Source of the DNA: a virus
Reading direction: 5' to 3' (one strand)
DNA: 28,919 nucleotides
IMG/VR virus record: IMGVR_UViG_3300013372_000715
Span: 1 to 28,919 of that record
The notes under the pieces were generated by a model, which was not told where the DNA came from, searched no databases, and saw only the letters and a list, made by a program, of their open reading frames with translations. Position numbers and translations under genes: made by a program. Below, in pieces: positions 6,926 to 13,770 of this stretch (positions are counted from its first letter, which is position 1; the number at the start of each line of letters is the position of its first letter).

Positions 6926-6950
6926 CATTTGTTTTTCAATCGTGTAAGAT
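6922..6950 (+). promoter_or_regulatory. Sigma70-type promoter (TTGACA-17-TAAGAT)
   Basis: TTGACA (6922-6927) and TAAGAT (6945-6950) are spaced 17 bp apart. The predicted start is near 6957, leaving a leader of about 25 nt with ribosome binding site AAGGAG before the ATG at 6982. It lacks the 23-bp upstream repeat carried by the other two early promoters of this region. Confidence 0.8.
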
Positions 6951-6981
6951 ACACATATTGTTTATTTAAGGAGACTCTCAC

Positions 6982-8076
6982 ATGGCTATTTCTGACAATC
7001 TGACAGTAACATCTGTTCAAGCCCGCAAGGCAATTCTCAAAGCGTTTAAATCTAAGCGCCCGATCTTTCTTTGGGGGCCGCCCGGCATCGGTAAAAGTGA
7101 AGTTGTTCAAGATATCACTACTGAACTAGGCGGTCTTATGATCGACTTGCGCATGGCGCAGATGGAACCTACTGACTTGCGAGGTATCCCATACTATAAT
7201 AAAGAAAGCAATCGCATGGAGTGGGCTCCCCCGGTCGATCTTCCCGATCAGGCACTTGCTGATCAGTACCCGATCATCGTGTTGTTCCTCGATGAGATGA
7301 ATAGTGCGGCACCTGCTGTACAGGCAGCAGGTTATCAGTTGACACTTAATCGTGCTGTAGGCAAGTACAAGTTGCCCGATAACGTTGTTATCGTTGCCGC
7401 AGGTAATCGTGAAAGTGATAAAGGTGTCACGTATCGCATGCCGATGCCCCTCGCTAATCGTTTCATTCACTTGGAAATGCGAGCCGACTTTACATCATGG
7501 CAGAACTGGGCTGTTATCAATGGCATCAATACTGACGTTGTTGGTTACTTGTCGTTTGCTAAGAATGACTTGTACGACTTTGATAACAAATCGTCTAGCC
7601 GAGCATTCGCTACGCCCCGTAGTTGGACATTCGTTAGCGAACTGCTTGATGATGAAGAAGATATCGATAACGATACCATGTTCAATCTAATCGCAGGTGC
7701 TGTAGGCGAGGGTCTTGCAGTCAAATTTATGGCGCATCGCAAGATTGCAGGTAAACTGCCCAACCCGACTGACATTCTTAACGGCAAGGTAAAGGACCTC
7801 GCTGTCAAAGAAATCTCGGCGATGTATTCGTTGACTACTAGTATGTGCTACGAACTGCGTGATGCTGTTGAGAACAAGGTGGACAACAAAAAGTTCCACG
7901 AAATGGCTAGCAACTTCTTCACGTACATGATGGCAAACTTTGAAACTGAGTTGGTCGTCATGGGTGCTAAGATCGCATTGAAGACTTTCAAGTTGCCGAT
8001 CGAACCTAGTCAGTTGAAGAACTTCAACGAGTTTCATCAGAAGTACGGTAAGTATATCGTAGATAGCGGTAACTGA
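6982..8076 (+). CDS. MoxR/CobS-type AAA+ ATPase
   Basis: This 364-aa ATPase has Walker A GPPGIGKS (32-39), Walker B VLFLDE (D104, E105), a sensor-1 region VVIVAAGNRES (N142) and LANRF (R160). These fit the MoxR branch, often called CobS in T4-like phages by likeness to the cobaltochelatase subunit. MoxR ATPases act with VWA-domain partners to remodel target proteins. A VWA protein lies 1 kb downstream at 9041, which supports a working pair. The start at 6982 has an AAGGAG ribosome binding site and a near-consensus promoter. Its initiation region (6972-6983) is perfectly complementary to the loop of the hairpin after its stop codon. Cobalamin synthesis itself is unlikely, since no other pathway genes are present. 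Confidence 0.88.
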   Translation: MAISDNLTVTSVQARKAILKAFKSKRPIFLWGPPGIGKSEVVQDITTELGGLMIDLRMAQMEPTDLRGIPYYNKESNRMEWAPPVDLPDQALADQYPIIVLFLDEMNSAAPAVQAAGYQLTLNRAVGKYKLPDNVVIVAAGNRESDKGVTYRMPMPLANRFIHLEMRADFTSWQNWAVINGINTDVVGYLSFAKNDLYDFDNKSSSRAFATPRSWTFVSELLDDEEDIDNDTMFNLIAGAVGEGLAVKFMAHRKIAGKLPNPTDILNGKVKDLAVKEISAMYSLTTSMCYELRDAVENKVDNKKFHEMASNFFTYMMANFETELVVMGAKIALKTFKLPIEPSQLKNFNEFHQKYGKYIVDSGN

Positions 8077-8088
8077 TAAACTTTAAAT

Positions 8089-8139
8089 CCTACCCGGTAG
8101 ATGCTAAGTAATGTGAGAGTCTAGCGTCTATCGGGTAGG
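8089..8139 (+). promoter_or_regulatory. 18-bp hairpin with loop complementary to the AAA+ gene start
   Basis: Bases 8089-8106 pair with 8122-8139 over 18 positions, two of them G-U, leaving a 15-nt loop (8107-8121). ATGTGAGAGTCT (8111-8122) is the exact reverse complement of AGACTCTCACAT at 6972-6983, which covers the ribosome binding site and start of the AAA+ gene. The 3' arm also holds TAGG, the only Shine-Dalgarno-like sequence before the next ATG at 8148. Only TTTT follows the stem, so it would be a weak terminator at best. A regulatory role is inferred. Confidence 0.65.
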
Positions 8140-8147
8140 TACCTTTT

Positions 8148-8954
8148 ATGCTACATAAACAAATAACAAAATGGATTAAAGACTATGCCAAGAAAAATGG
8201 CATACAGTCATTAGTGGTGGGAGTGTCCGGCGGTATCGATAGTGCTGTTGTAAGCACATTGTGTGCTAATACAGGATTGATGACCCGTGTTGTGACTATG
8301 CCTATCAGGCAAAATAAAAAGACGCATGAACTTAGTTTGCGTCATTGTGAATGGTTGTTTGAGAGAACCTTCAATAGAAAGTTTGGCGCTACAATTCCCG
8401 GACCTATCATACATGTCAATTTAGACTTGACTAAGACCTTCGCGGTTTTTGAAAAGCAATTGAAACTAGCAGGACATGCCAGTGATTTGGCTTTCGCTAA
8501 TAGTCGTAGCCGATTGCGTATGATGACATTATACCAGATCGCACAAAGCAACAATGGTATTGTTGTGGGTACTGGTAACAAGGTAGAAGATTTTGGTGTA
8601 GGTTTCTTTACCAAGTATGGTGATGGTGGTGTAGATATCAGTCCTATCGCAGACCTAACTAAAACTGAAGTCTGGCAAATGGGCCGTGAGTTGGGTATCA
8701 TTCAGGATATCATAGATGCACCGCCCACAGATGGATTATGGGATGATGGTCGCAATGATGAGGACCAACTTGGTATGAGTTACCCAGATTTAGAAAACGC
8801 TATGCGATTAGATGAGTGGCTCAAAGAAGATGATACGCTACTGCGGCTAGCCATTTCTGATAAAGAGAAAAAACAAGTCAAAAAATACCGTGAAATACGC
8901 GCTAGGAATCTGCATAAAATGAACAGTATTCCCGTTTTCAAAAAGCCTAAATAA
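8148..8954 (+). CDS. nadE: NAD synthetase (ammonia-dependent type)
   Basis: The 268-aa product matches the ammonia-dependent NadE family. It has the PP-loop SGGIDS (27-32), NSRSRLRMMTLYQIAQ, GTGNKVEDFGVGFFTKYGDGGVD and APPTDGLW segments in the usual order. It would convert nicotinate adenine dinucleotide to NAD+ with ATP and ammonia in the cytosol. The length fits the single-domain enzyme; no glutaminase domain is attached. Only a weak TAGG precedes the ATG, and it lies in the arm of the 8089-8139 hairpin, so translation may depend on that structure opening. A phage NadE could rebuild NAD+ when host defences drain it. The upstream kinase/nucleotidylyltransferase may supply an earlier step. 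Confidence 0.9.
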   Translation: MLHKQITKWIKDYAKKNGIQSLVVGVSGGIDSAVVSTLCANTGLMTRVVTMPIRQNKKTHELSLRHCEWLFERTFNRKFGATIPGPIIHVNLDLTKTFAVFEKQLKLAGHASDLAFANSRSRLRMMTLYQIAQSNNGIVVGTGNKVEDFGVGFFTKYGDGGVDISPIADLTKTEVWQMGRELGIIQDIIDAPPTDGLWDDGRNDEDQLGMSYPDLENAMRLDEWLKEDDTLLRLAISDKEKKQVKKYREIRARNLHKMNSIPVFKKPK

Positions 8955-8973
8955 ATCAACAACTTACGATGCC
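8951..8973 (+). repeat. Upstream promoter repeat, copy 2
   Basis: This 23-bp sequence is identical to 6567-6589 and overlaps the end of the NAD synthetase gene (stop at 8952-8954). It lies 9 bases before the -35 box at 8983, close to the 11-base spacing at copy 1. Confidence 0.7.
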
Positions 8974-8982
8974 ATAAAGGTG

Positions 8983-9011
8983 TTGACTTTTGCGTTGAAA
9001 TTTCGTATAAT
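8983..9011 (+). promoter_or_regulatory. Sigma70-type promoter (TTGACT-17-TATAAT)
   Basis: TTGACT (8983-8988), a 17-bp spacer and a perfect TATAAT (9006-9011) predict a start near 9018. This places the ATG at 9020 almost at the RNA 5' end and favours the downstream ATG at 9041 as the real start of the next gene. Confidence 0.82.
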
Positions 9012-9040
9012 ATATACATATGATTGATAGGAGCATACAT

Positions 9041-10345
9041 ATGTCAAGCCCGCTTCCCGGTACTAAAACTAGCAAATCTAAGCGCAGTAAAAAATTCGAT
9101 AAATTGATCGGTCCGACTGACCCTAAGATTGACGCGCAGGCGCGCGAGATTTTAGTGACCGCACGTATTGGTCTATTGTTGCGACATTCGTTTTTCGGCA
9201 ATCTTGCAACACGTTTGCAGTTGATTAATGCCGATGACTGGTGTGCTACTGCCGCGACTGACGGTCGCAAATTCTATTACAATTCACGTTTCATCATGAT
9301 GCTAAAGCCTAAGGAAGTAGAATTCCTTGTTGCGCATGAGGTGTTGCACGTTGTCTATGATCACATGGGCCGTCGAGGTGAACGTGATCCGCAAATGTTC
9401 AATATCGCAAATGACTATGCGGTCAATGCTGATTTGAAACGTCACAAAGTTGGCCAGTTCATCACTACTGTAGATTGCTTGTATGAGGCAAAGTATGATG
9501 GCAAGTCTAGCGAAGAAATCTATGATGACTTGATGCAGAATGTTCAAAAGATCAGCATGGATGATCTTGTCGAGCAATTGCTAGATGATCACCTCGACGG
9601 TGATGAAGGCGAGGGTGAAGGCGAGGGTGAAGGTGAAGGCGACAACGGCAAGAAGAAAGGCAAGCGTCCCAGCATGACACCTGAGGAGCGCGAGGCTCTC
9701 AAGCAAGAGATCAAGCAGGCTATCATCAATGCCGCTAATGGTGCTGATGCAGGTAGTCTGCCTAAGGGTGTCGAACGTCTTATCAAAGATGTCACGGCTC
9801 CTGTCATGCCCTGGCGCGAATTGATTCAGACTAATCTGACTAGTGCTATCAAGACTGACTTTAGTTTCATGCGCCCCTCGCGCAGAGGTTGGCATATGGA
9901 TGCTATCATGCCTGCTATGACGCCCGGTGAAGAAATTGACGTTGATGTTTTCATTGACTTGTCGGGCAGTATCAGCACTGAGCAGGGTCGTGCTTTTATC
10001 AGCGAAGTGGCAGGAATGATGAGCGCATTCGATGGCTATCGTATCAATATCGCATGTTTCGATACTGAGGTTTACAACCCACAAACTTTCACTAGCGAGA
10101 ATCTCGAAAGTGTTGATCAGTATGAATTGGTGGGCGGTGGTGGTACAGACTTTGATTCAATCTTCAACTTTTTGAAGAAAGAAGGTCGAGTGCCCAATCG
10201 ATTGATCGTGTTCACAGATGGCTATCCCTATGGTAGTTGGGGTGATGCTGATTACTGTGATACGACATGGATCATTCATGGTGATCCTAATCCGAATCCC
10301 CCGTTCGGTACTTTCGCACTCTACAATGATCATAAAAAGCATTGA
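9041..10345 (+). CDS. CobT-like VWA protein with metallopeptidase-like domain
   Basis: I choose the ATG at 9041 because AGGAG (9029-9033) sits 7 bases before it; an in-frame ATG at 9020 would begin almost at the predicted RNA 5' end. The 434-aa product has a metallopeptidase-like N-terminal domain with HEVLH (99-103, HExxH form). An acidic Gly-Glu repeat follows (around 188-198, encoded by a short tandem repeat at 9601-9645), then a Lys-rich linker. The C-terminal VWA domain has the MIDAS motif DLSGSIS (306-312) and a later FTDGYP. This arrangement matches partners of MoxR/CobS ATPases (DUF2201/VWA-like). It likely works with the ATPase at 6982 to remodel or cut a host or virion target. Whether the HExxH is active is unknown. 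Confidence 0.85.
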   Translation: MSSPLPGTKTSKSKRSKKFDKLIGPTDPKIDAQAREILVTARIGLLLRHSFFGNLATRLQLINADDWCATAATDGRKFYYNSRFIMMLKPKEVEFLVAHEVLHVVYDHMGRRGERDPQMFNIANDYAVNADLKRHKVGQFITTVDCLYEAKYDGKSSEEIYDDLMQNVQKISMDDLVEQLLDDHLDGDEGEGEGEGEGEGDNGKKKGKRPSMTPEEREALKQEIKQAIINAANGADAGSLPKGVERLIKDVTAPVMPWRELIQTNLTSAIKTDFSFMRPSRRGWHMDAIMPAMTPGEEIDVDVFIDLSGSISTEQGRAFISEVAGMMSAFDGYRINIACFDTEVYNPQTFTSENLESVDQYELVGGGGTDFDSIFNFLKKEGRVPNRLIVFTDGYPYGSWGDADYCDTTWIIHGDPNPNPPFGTFALYNDHKKH

Positions 10346-10565
10346 AGAAATAACGATCTTTGAATCGCCGGATGGTGGTAAGACTGTCTATGCTAGAAAG
10401 AGTGGCGAAACAGAAAGAACCATGATCATAGAAGATCCTGAAAGAAAGTATCGTGATCGTTGGGTAGAATGGCGTGATATACTTAGGGCTAGCGAGACTA
10501 ATCCTGCATTAGCAGATCAAATAGAAAAGGCTGAAATGATATGGCGTCTAATAAAAAATCCGTGA
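10326..10565 (+). CDS. Small conserved phage protein
   Basis: The 79-aa product (MIIKSIEEITIFESPDGGKTVYARKSG...) is placed at the ATG at 10326, which overlaps the VWA gene by 20 bases; the frame upstream of this is the VWA shadow. It is charged and soluble, with a beta-rich N-terminal half and a helical second half ending in MIWRLIKNP. In phages of this type similar proteins (ESPDGGKTVY, ILRASETNPAL) recur without known function. It overlaps the next gene by 25 bases, indicating a tightly packed operon that continues to 11608. Confidence 0.7.
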   Translation: MIIKSIEEITIFESPDGGKTVYARKSGETERTMIIEDPERKYRDRWVEWRDILRASETNPALADQIEKAEMIWRLIKNP

Positions 10566-10915
10566 AAAATTTCATTGCTATGTGGGACAATCAGGGCTTG
10601 GAATGTATCTTTGATGTTGATGCCGAAATGGCTCAACGCGATGCCTATGAAAAGCGTAAATTATGGAACATACTGAAGGACGAAAAAATGTTAGAATATC
10701 GTCCAAGCATTCCTTTACAAAGTATGATACTACGCGCCAAATATAACAGCCAGCGTCATTATGAAATCTATCAGTTTGTTACTGATGGATTAGATATGGA
10801 TGATGTAAAATCTATGTTTGAAGATAGCCCGCAATTCATCGTAAACCATATTCGTAAGAACGGTAAAAAGATTTATAGCGACCGTTTAGAACAACATAGG
10901 GTTGTAATTACATGA
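10541..10915 (+). CDS. Conserved T4-like phage protein, function unknown
   Basis: The 124-aa product opens MASNKKSVKNFIAMWDNQGL and contains IPLQSMILRAKYNSQRHYEIY, blocks I recall from T4-like phages of freshwater and marine bacteria, with no assigned role. It has no signal or membrane segment and is probably cytosolic. It overlaps both neighbours (25 and 4 bases), so expression is likely coupled. Its position between the VWA gene and thymidylate synthase is consistent with a metabolic or replication accessory gene set. Confidence 0.8.
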   Translation: MASNKKSVKNFIAMWDNQGLECIFDVDAEMAQRDAYEKRKLWNILKDEKMLEYRPSIPLQSMILRAKYNSQRHYEIYQFVTDGLDMDDVKSMFEDSPQFIVNHIRKNGKKIYSDRLEQHRVVIT

Positions 10916-11322
10916 TGCTGATCGGTACTAGTCTTGGTGGTTGCTTGAAATCTATCATGGCGAGCGAAGTGTCCGAGGATGATGTTCTTTGCATCATTAG
11001 CAGAACTAAGTGCGGCGACCTAGAAGGACTGATGGTTGTTGTAGAAGATTACCACGGTCGTGGAAACAATCATGCTTTCATGTCCTCTAATTATGATTTT
11101 ACGGGTATTGATCTGGATGAATTAAAAATGTTGGCTCACAGATTATATGAAGCCGGAAAAATACATCAGCCCAGATTGTATAATAATGATGGAGGCTTTG
11201 TGCATCCCGAACTAGTCAGAGATCAACTGTGGCTTGAGATCGCGCCTAGAGTCAATGATAATCCTGCTGTGCTAAATGCTTATAATCATTATAAGATGCT
11301 GAGGACATTAACTGATGATTGA
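10912..11322 (+). CDS. Conserved phage protein, function unknown
   Basis: The 136-aa protein begins with ATGATG overlapping the upstream stop by 4 bases. The start MMLIGTSLGGCLKSIMASEVSEDDV is followed by a beta-rich part (CIISRTKCGDLEGLMVVVEDYH) and a helical tail. I recognise no enzyme motif. The tight overlaps on both sides (8 bases with the next gene) argue that it is real and co-translated. It is probably a soluble cytosolic protein. Confidence 0.75.
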   Translation: MMLIGTSLGGCLKSIMASEVSEDDVLCIISRTKCGDLEGLMVVVEDYHGRGNNHAFMSSNYDFTGIDLDELKMLAHRLYEAGKIHQPRLYNNDGGFVHPELVRDQLWLEIAPRVNDNPAVLNAYNHYKMLRTLTDD

Positions 11323-11608
11323 TATCAATTTACATACTTGGTTTCAAGAGAGAGAAATGGGTTTTTGCCCCAAACATTTTGTAATGGTTAATACTCCTGT
11401 TACTACTGAATCTAAGATGTGGATATTAGAAAGATTGAAGGGCAGATTTTATATTTTGGGTAGATACACTTCTTATCCTACACCAACGCAATTAAATTTA
11501 CCTGCAAAGTACGCAAGAACGATATACACCATCCCAACGTTGCAACCTGATATCCCGTTTTTCGAAGATCCTGAAGAGGCTACGTTATATGAACTTACGT
11601 GGTCGTAA
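11315..11608 (+). CDS. Small phage protein, function unknown
   Basis: The 97-aa product begins MIDINLHTWFQEREMGFCPK and ends in acidic LQPDIPFFEDPEEATLYELTWS. It overlaps the previous gene by 8 bases. Aromatic and proline content is high, and no signal or membrane segment is present. It is the last member of the run of overlapping small genes; a 59-base gap with a TTAAATA motif follows. The family is not recognised. Confidence 0.7.
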   Translation: MIDINLHTWFQEREMGFCPKHFVMVNTPVTTESKMWILERLKGRFYILGRYTSYPTPTQLNLPAKYARTIYTIPTLQPDIPFFEDPEEATLYELTWS

Positions 11609-11634
11609 AATAAATTCAATGAACTATATCACTT

Positions 11635-11642
11635 ATTAAATA
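11635..11642 (+). promoter_or_regulatory. Late-promoter-like motif ATTAAATA
   Basis: The motif lies 25 bases before the ATG at 11668. T4 spacing would start the RNA near 11648, just before a good TTAGGAG ribosome binding site (11651-11657). It deviates from TATAAATA at one position. Confidence 0.35.
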
Positions 11643-11667
11643 CAACACAACTTAGGAGAATATATAT

Positions 11668-12375
11668 ATGGCTTTTTTAAGACACATTGGTAAACATGGT
11701 GACCGTAAGGTAGCGATAGTGTTTCGTGAAGTACCCGGCGAACCGCATATGGCGCTTGTCGTATACACAGAAGTACTAGGACAGAATATCCATGATCCAT
11801 TAATGGCTTGCATCGAAAGTGACATCGGTCAGAACAGCGAAGACCTTGCTCTCGCACTTAACCGTACTCACACTAAAGACGGAAACATCATACTTCAAAA
11901 ATTACATGCTGAAGGAATGTTGAAGAAGATTCGTACTGAACTTGTTGTCATGACCCCACAGCCAGGCACACGAATCAAGTTAGATGAACTCAACAAGATC
12001 CTTGATGAGATGAAGCAAGGCGAAGATGCTGTCAAGAAGTTGACTGAGATGGATGCTAGCATGGGAATGCAAGATTCATTACAAGTCGCTAAACGTTTGC
12101 GCGGTGATCAACGACCCGCTCCTGCTGGTTCAGACGCGGCACTCAATGCGGCTGCGGCACTACTTGATGATAATGGACTTGCGACTAGTTTGCGCCAACA
12201 AGCAGAACGCATGGATCGTGAAGCAAAAGGCTTGATGGCTGAGTCAGCACGTTTATTGAAGGAAGCGGCTGCATTAGATCCAGTAAAAGCAGTCAAAGAA
12301 TCAGCGAAATCAAAAAAGACTGCAAAGGCTGAGGTCACAACGGCGAGAAAGACAAGAGCAAAAGTAACGGTATAA
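11668..12375 (+). CDS. Conserved phage protein with helical C-terminus
   Basis: The 235-aa product starts MAFLRHIGKHGDRKVAIVFREVPGEPHM, an N-terminal block I recall from T4-like phages of environmental bacteria without an assigned function. Residues 1-95 form a probable alpha/beta domain. The rest is long Ala/Lys/Glu-rich helix (around 110-210) of coiled-coil character ending in a basic tail (KSKKTAKAEVTTARKTRAKV), which could bind nucleic acid. The ribosome binding site TTAGGAG is strong, suggesting high expression. It starts a new small operon with the next two genes. The function is open. Confidence 0.78.
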   Translation: MAFLRHIGKHGDRKVAIVFREVPGEPHMALVVYTEVLGQNIHDPLMACIESDIGQNSEDLALALNRTHTKDGNIILQKLHAEGMLKKIRTELVVMTPQPGTRIKLDELNKILDEMKQGEDAVKKLTEMDASMGMQDSLQVAKRLRGDQRPAPAGSDAALNAAAALLDDNGLATSLRQQAERMDREAKGLMAESARLLKEAAALDPVKAVKESAKSKKTAKAEVTTARKTRAKVTV

Positions 12376-12384
12376 TTATAGATC

Positions 12385-12684
12385 ATGTCCCCGGAATTTA
12401 TTAGACAGTGGGAACATATAATCGATGATGTTGATAAGCAAAAGATACCTGTACAGTTTATATCAAAGTTGATCATTAGACTTCAAGGTAAACGTCAGCA
12501 AACTATCAACATCAAGCGGTTCCTTAATCAAGGCTTGGCTCCTGAACAAATCGAAGAAGCAGTCAGTAGAAAACTGGCTGAATACGATGACCACATCGCA
12601 AGTGTAGAATTCGTATTAAACATTGAAAGCATAGCAGAAGCAGTTCAACCTGAGACAGATAAACTTTTAAAAAATTTTAAATGA
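12385..12684 (+). CDS. Conserved small helical phage protein
   Basis: The 99-aa product (MSPEFIRQWEHIIDDVDKQKIPVQF...) is mostly helical, with blocks such as INIKRFLNQGLAPEQIEEAVSRKL and FVLNIESIAEAVQPETDKLL that look like a conserved T4-like hypothetical protein. It is soluble, without signal or membrane segments. No strong ribosome binding site precedes the ATG. Its stop overlaps the thymidylate synthase start (ATGA), so the two are probably translated together. Confidence 0.75.
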   Translation: MSPEFIRQWEHIIDDVDKQKIPVQFISKLIIRLQGKRQQTINIKRFLNQGLAPEQIEEAVSRKLAEYDDHIASVEFVLNIESIAEAVQPETDKLLKNFK

Positions 12685-13529
12685 AACAGTATCACGACCT
12701 ATTAGAAGATATTCTGAAAAATGGTGAGTCTAGAGATGATCGAACTGGCGTGGGCACTATTAGTGTTTTTGGTCGCCAGTTTCGTTTTGATCTTGATTCC
12801 GGTTTTCCAGCAATCACTACAAAGAAGTTGGCTTGGAAGGCTTGTGTTGGCGAGTTACTTTGGTTTCTTGAAGGTAGCAACGATGAGCGTAGACTGGCAG
12901 AGATCACGCATGGGTCGAAAGAAGGTAAAGTAACCATTTGGACACCAAATGCGTTAGCACCCTACTGGAAATCTAAAGCAAGGTTTGAAGGTGATTTAGG
13001 TCCTGTATATGGAGTGCAGTGGAGAAAGTGGGAAGGTCCTAGATGGGGTAGCCTGATTGATCAAGTATCTAATCTAGTTGATTCATTGAAGAATGATCCT
13101 AATAGCCGCCGTCATATCATAAGCGCATGGAATGTGGGCGAACTAAAGGACATGGCATTACCTCCCTGTCATGTGATGAGTCAGTATTATGTGAGCAAGG
13201 ACAACAGGCTAAGTTGCCATATGTATCAGCGTAGCGTGGATGTGTTCTTGGGCTTACCGTTCAACATAGCGAGTTATGCATTATTGACACACATGTTAGC
13301 ACAAGTATGTGATCTTAAGGTTGGCGAATTAATAATATCAACGGGCGATACCCATATCTATAAAGATCATGTCGAGCAGGTCAATGTGCAATTGAGCCGT
13401 GAAGAATATCCTTTACCTGCATTGTATTTGAATCCTATTGTGAAGGATATCAACAGTTTCACTATGGATGACATCAAGTTGCAAAACTATCAGAGTCATG
13501 ATAGTATCAAGGCTGTGATGGCAGTATAA
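12681..13529 (+). CDS. thyA: Thymidylate synthase
   Basis: The 282-aa enzyme makes dTMP from dUMP with methylenetetrahydrofolate. R21, the RR pair (143-144), catalytic C163 in the ALPPCHVM block, and the nucleotide-binding YQRSVDVFLGLPFNIASYALL segment are all present. The length and the insertion around residues 80-105 match the phage T4 td type rather than the 264-aa E. coli enzyme. It supports phage DNA synthesis. It overlaps the preceding gene by 4 bases and is followed one base later by a small gene. No intron or insertion interrupts it, unlike T4 td. Confidence 0.97.
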   Translation: MKQYHDLLEDILKNGESRDDRTGVGTISVFGRQFRFDLDSGFPAITTKKLAWKACVGELLWFLEGSNDERRLAEITHGSKEGKVTIWTPNALAPYWKSKARFEGDLGPVYGVQWRKWEGPRWGSLIDQVSNLVDSLKNDPNSRRHIISAWNVGELKDMALPPCHVMSQYYVSKDNRLSCHMYQRSVDVFLGLPFNIASYALLTHMLAQVCDLKVGELIISTGDTHIYKDHVEQVNVQLSREEYPLPALYLNPIVKDINSFTMDDIKLQNYQSHDSIKAVMAV

Positions 13530-13530
13530 T

Positions 13531-13770
13531 ATGCAAGAAGTAATAGTACATCAAATAAGAATGGGTGATGTAGAAGATCCTGATCTTTTTGTCGCTGAAC
13601 CCATCTGGAAGTGGCAACAATCAGATGAAGGTAAATGGATCATGGAGAAAAGCAAACAGCAACCCATGTGGAAACGCCATATAGACCCTAGTACTTATGG
13701 ATATATGTATACGATACATGCATGGCTAGATGGGCAAGATTTAACATTTTGGAAATTAAAGTATGAGTGA
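13531..13770 (+). CDS. Small phage protein, function unknown
   Basis: The 79-aa product (MQEVIVHQIRMGDVEDPDLF...) is rich in Trp and acidic residues, with WKWQQSDEGKWIMEKSKQQP in the middle. The segment MYTIHAWLDGQDLTFWKLKY resembles short T4-like proteins that end in a similar way. It begins one base after thymidylate synthase and overlaps the epimerase start by 8 bases. It is probably soluble. I do not recognise a function. Confidence 0.75.
   Translation: MQEVIVHQIRMGDVEDPDLFVAEPIWKWQQSDEGKWIMEKSKQQPMWKRHIDPSTYGYMYTIHAWLDGQDLTFWKLKYE

Noticed and set aside
8089-8147. Reading the strong hairpin as only an intrinsic terminator
   Set aside because: Only four T residues follow the stem and the next gene starts 8 bases later; the loop complementarity gives a better explanation.
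9601-9645. Short tandem GAGGGTGAAGGC-type repeat
   Set aside because: It is in frame and encodes the acidic Gly-Glu stretch of the VWA protein; it is not a CRISPR or an intergenic repeat.
9581-10084. 167-aa minus-strand frame opposite the VWA gene
   Set aside because: It overlaps the well-supported VWA domain and has no promoter or ribosome binding site of its own.
10218-10325. N-terminal extension of the gene at 10326
   Set aside because: The upstream part is a shadow of the VWA gene with no ribosome binding site; the ATG at 10326 starts a normal protein.
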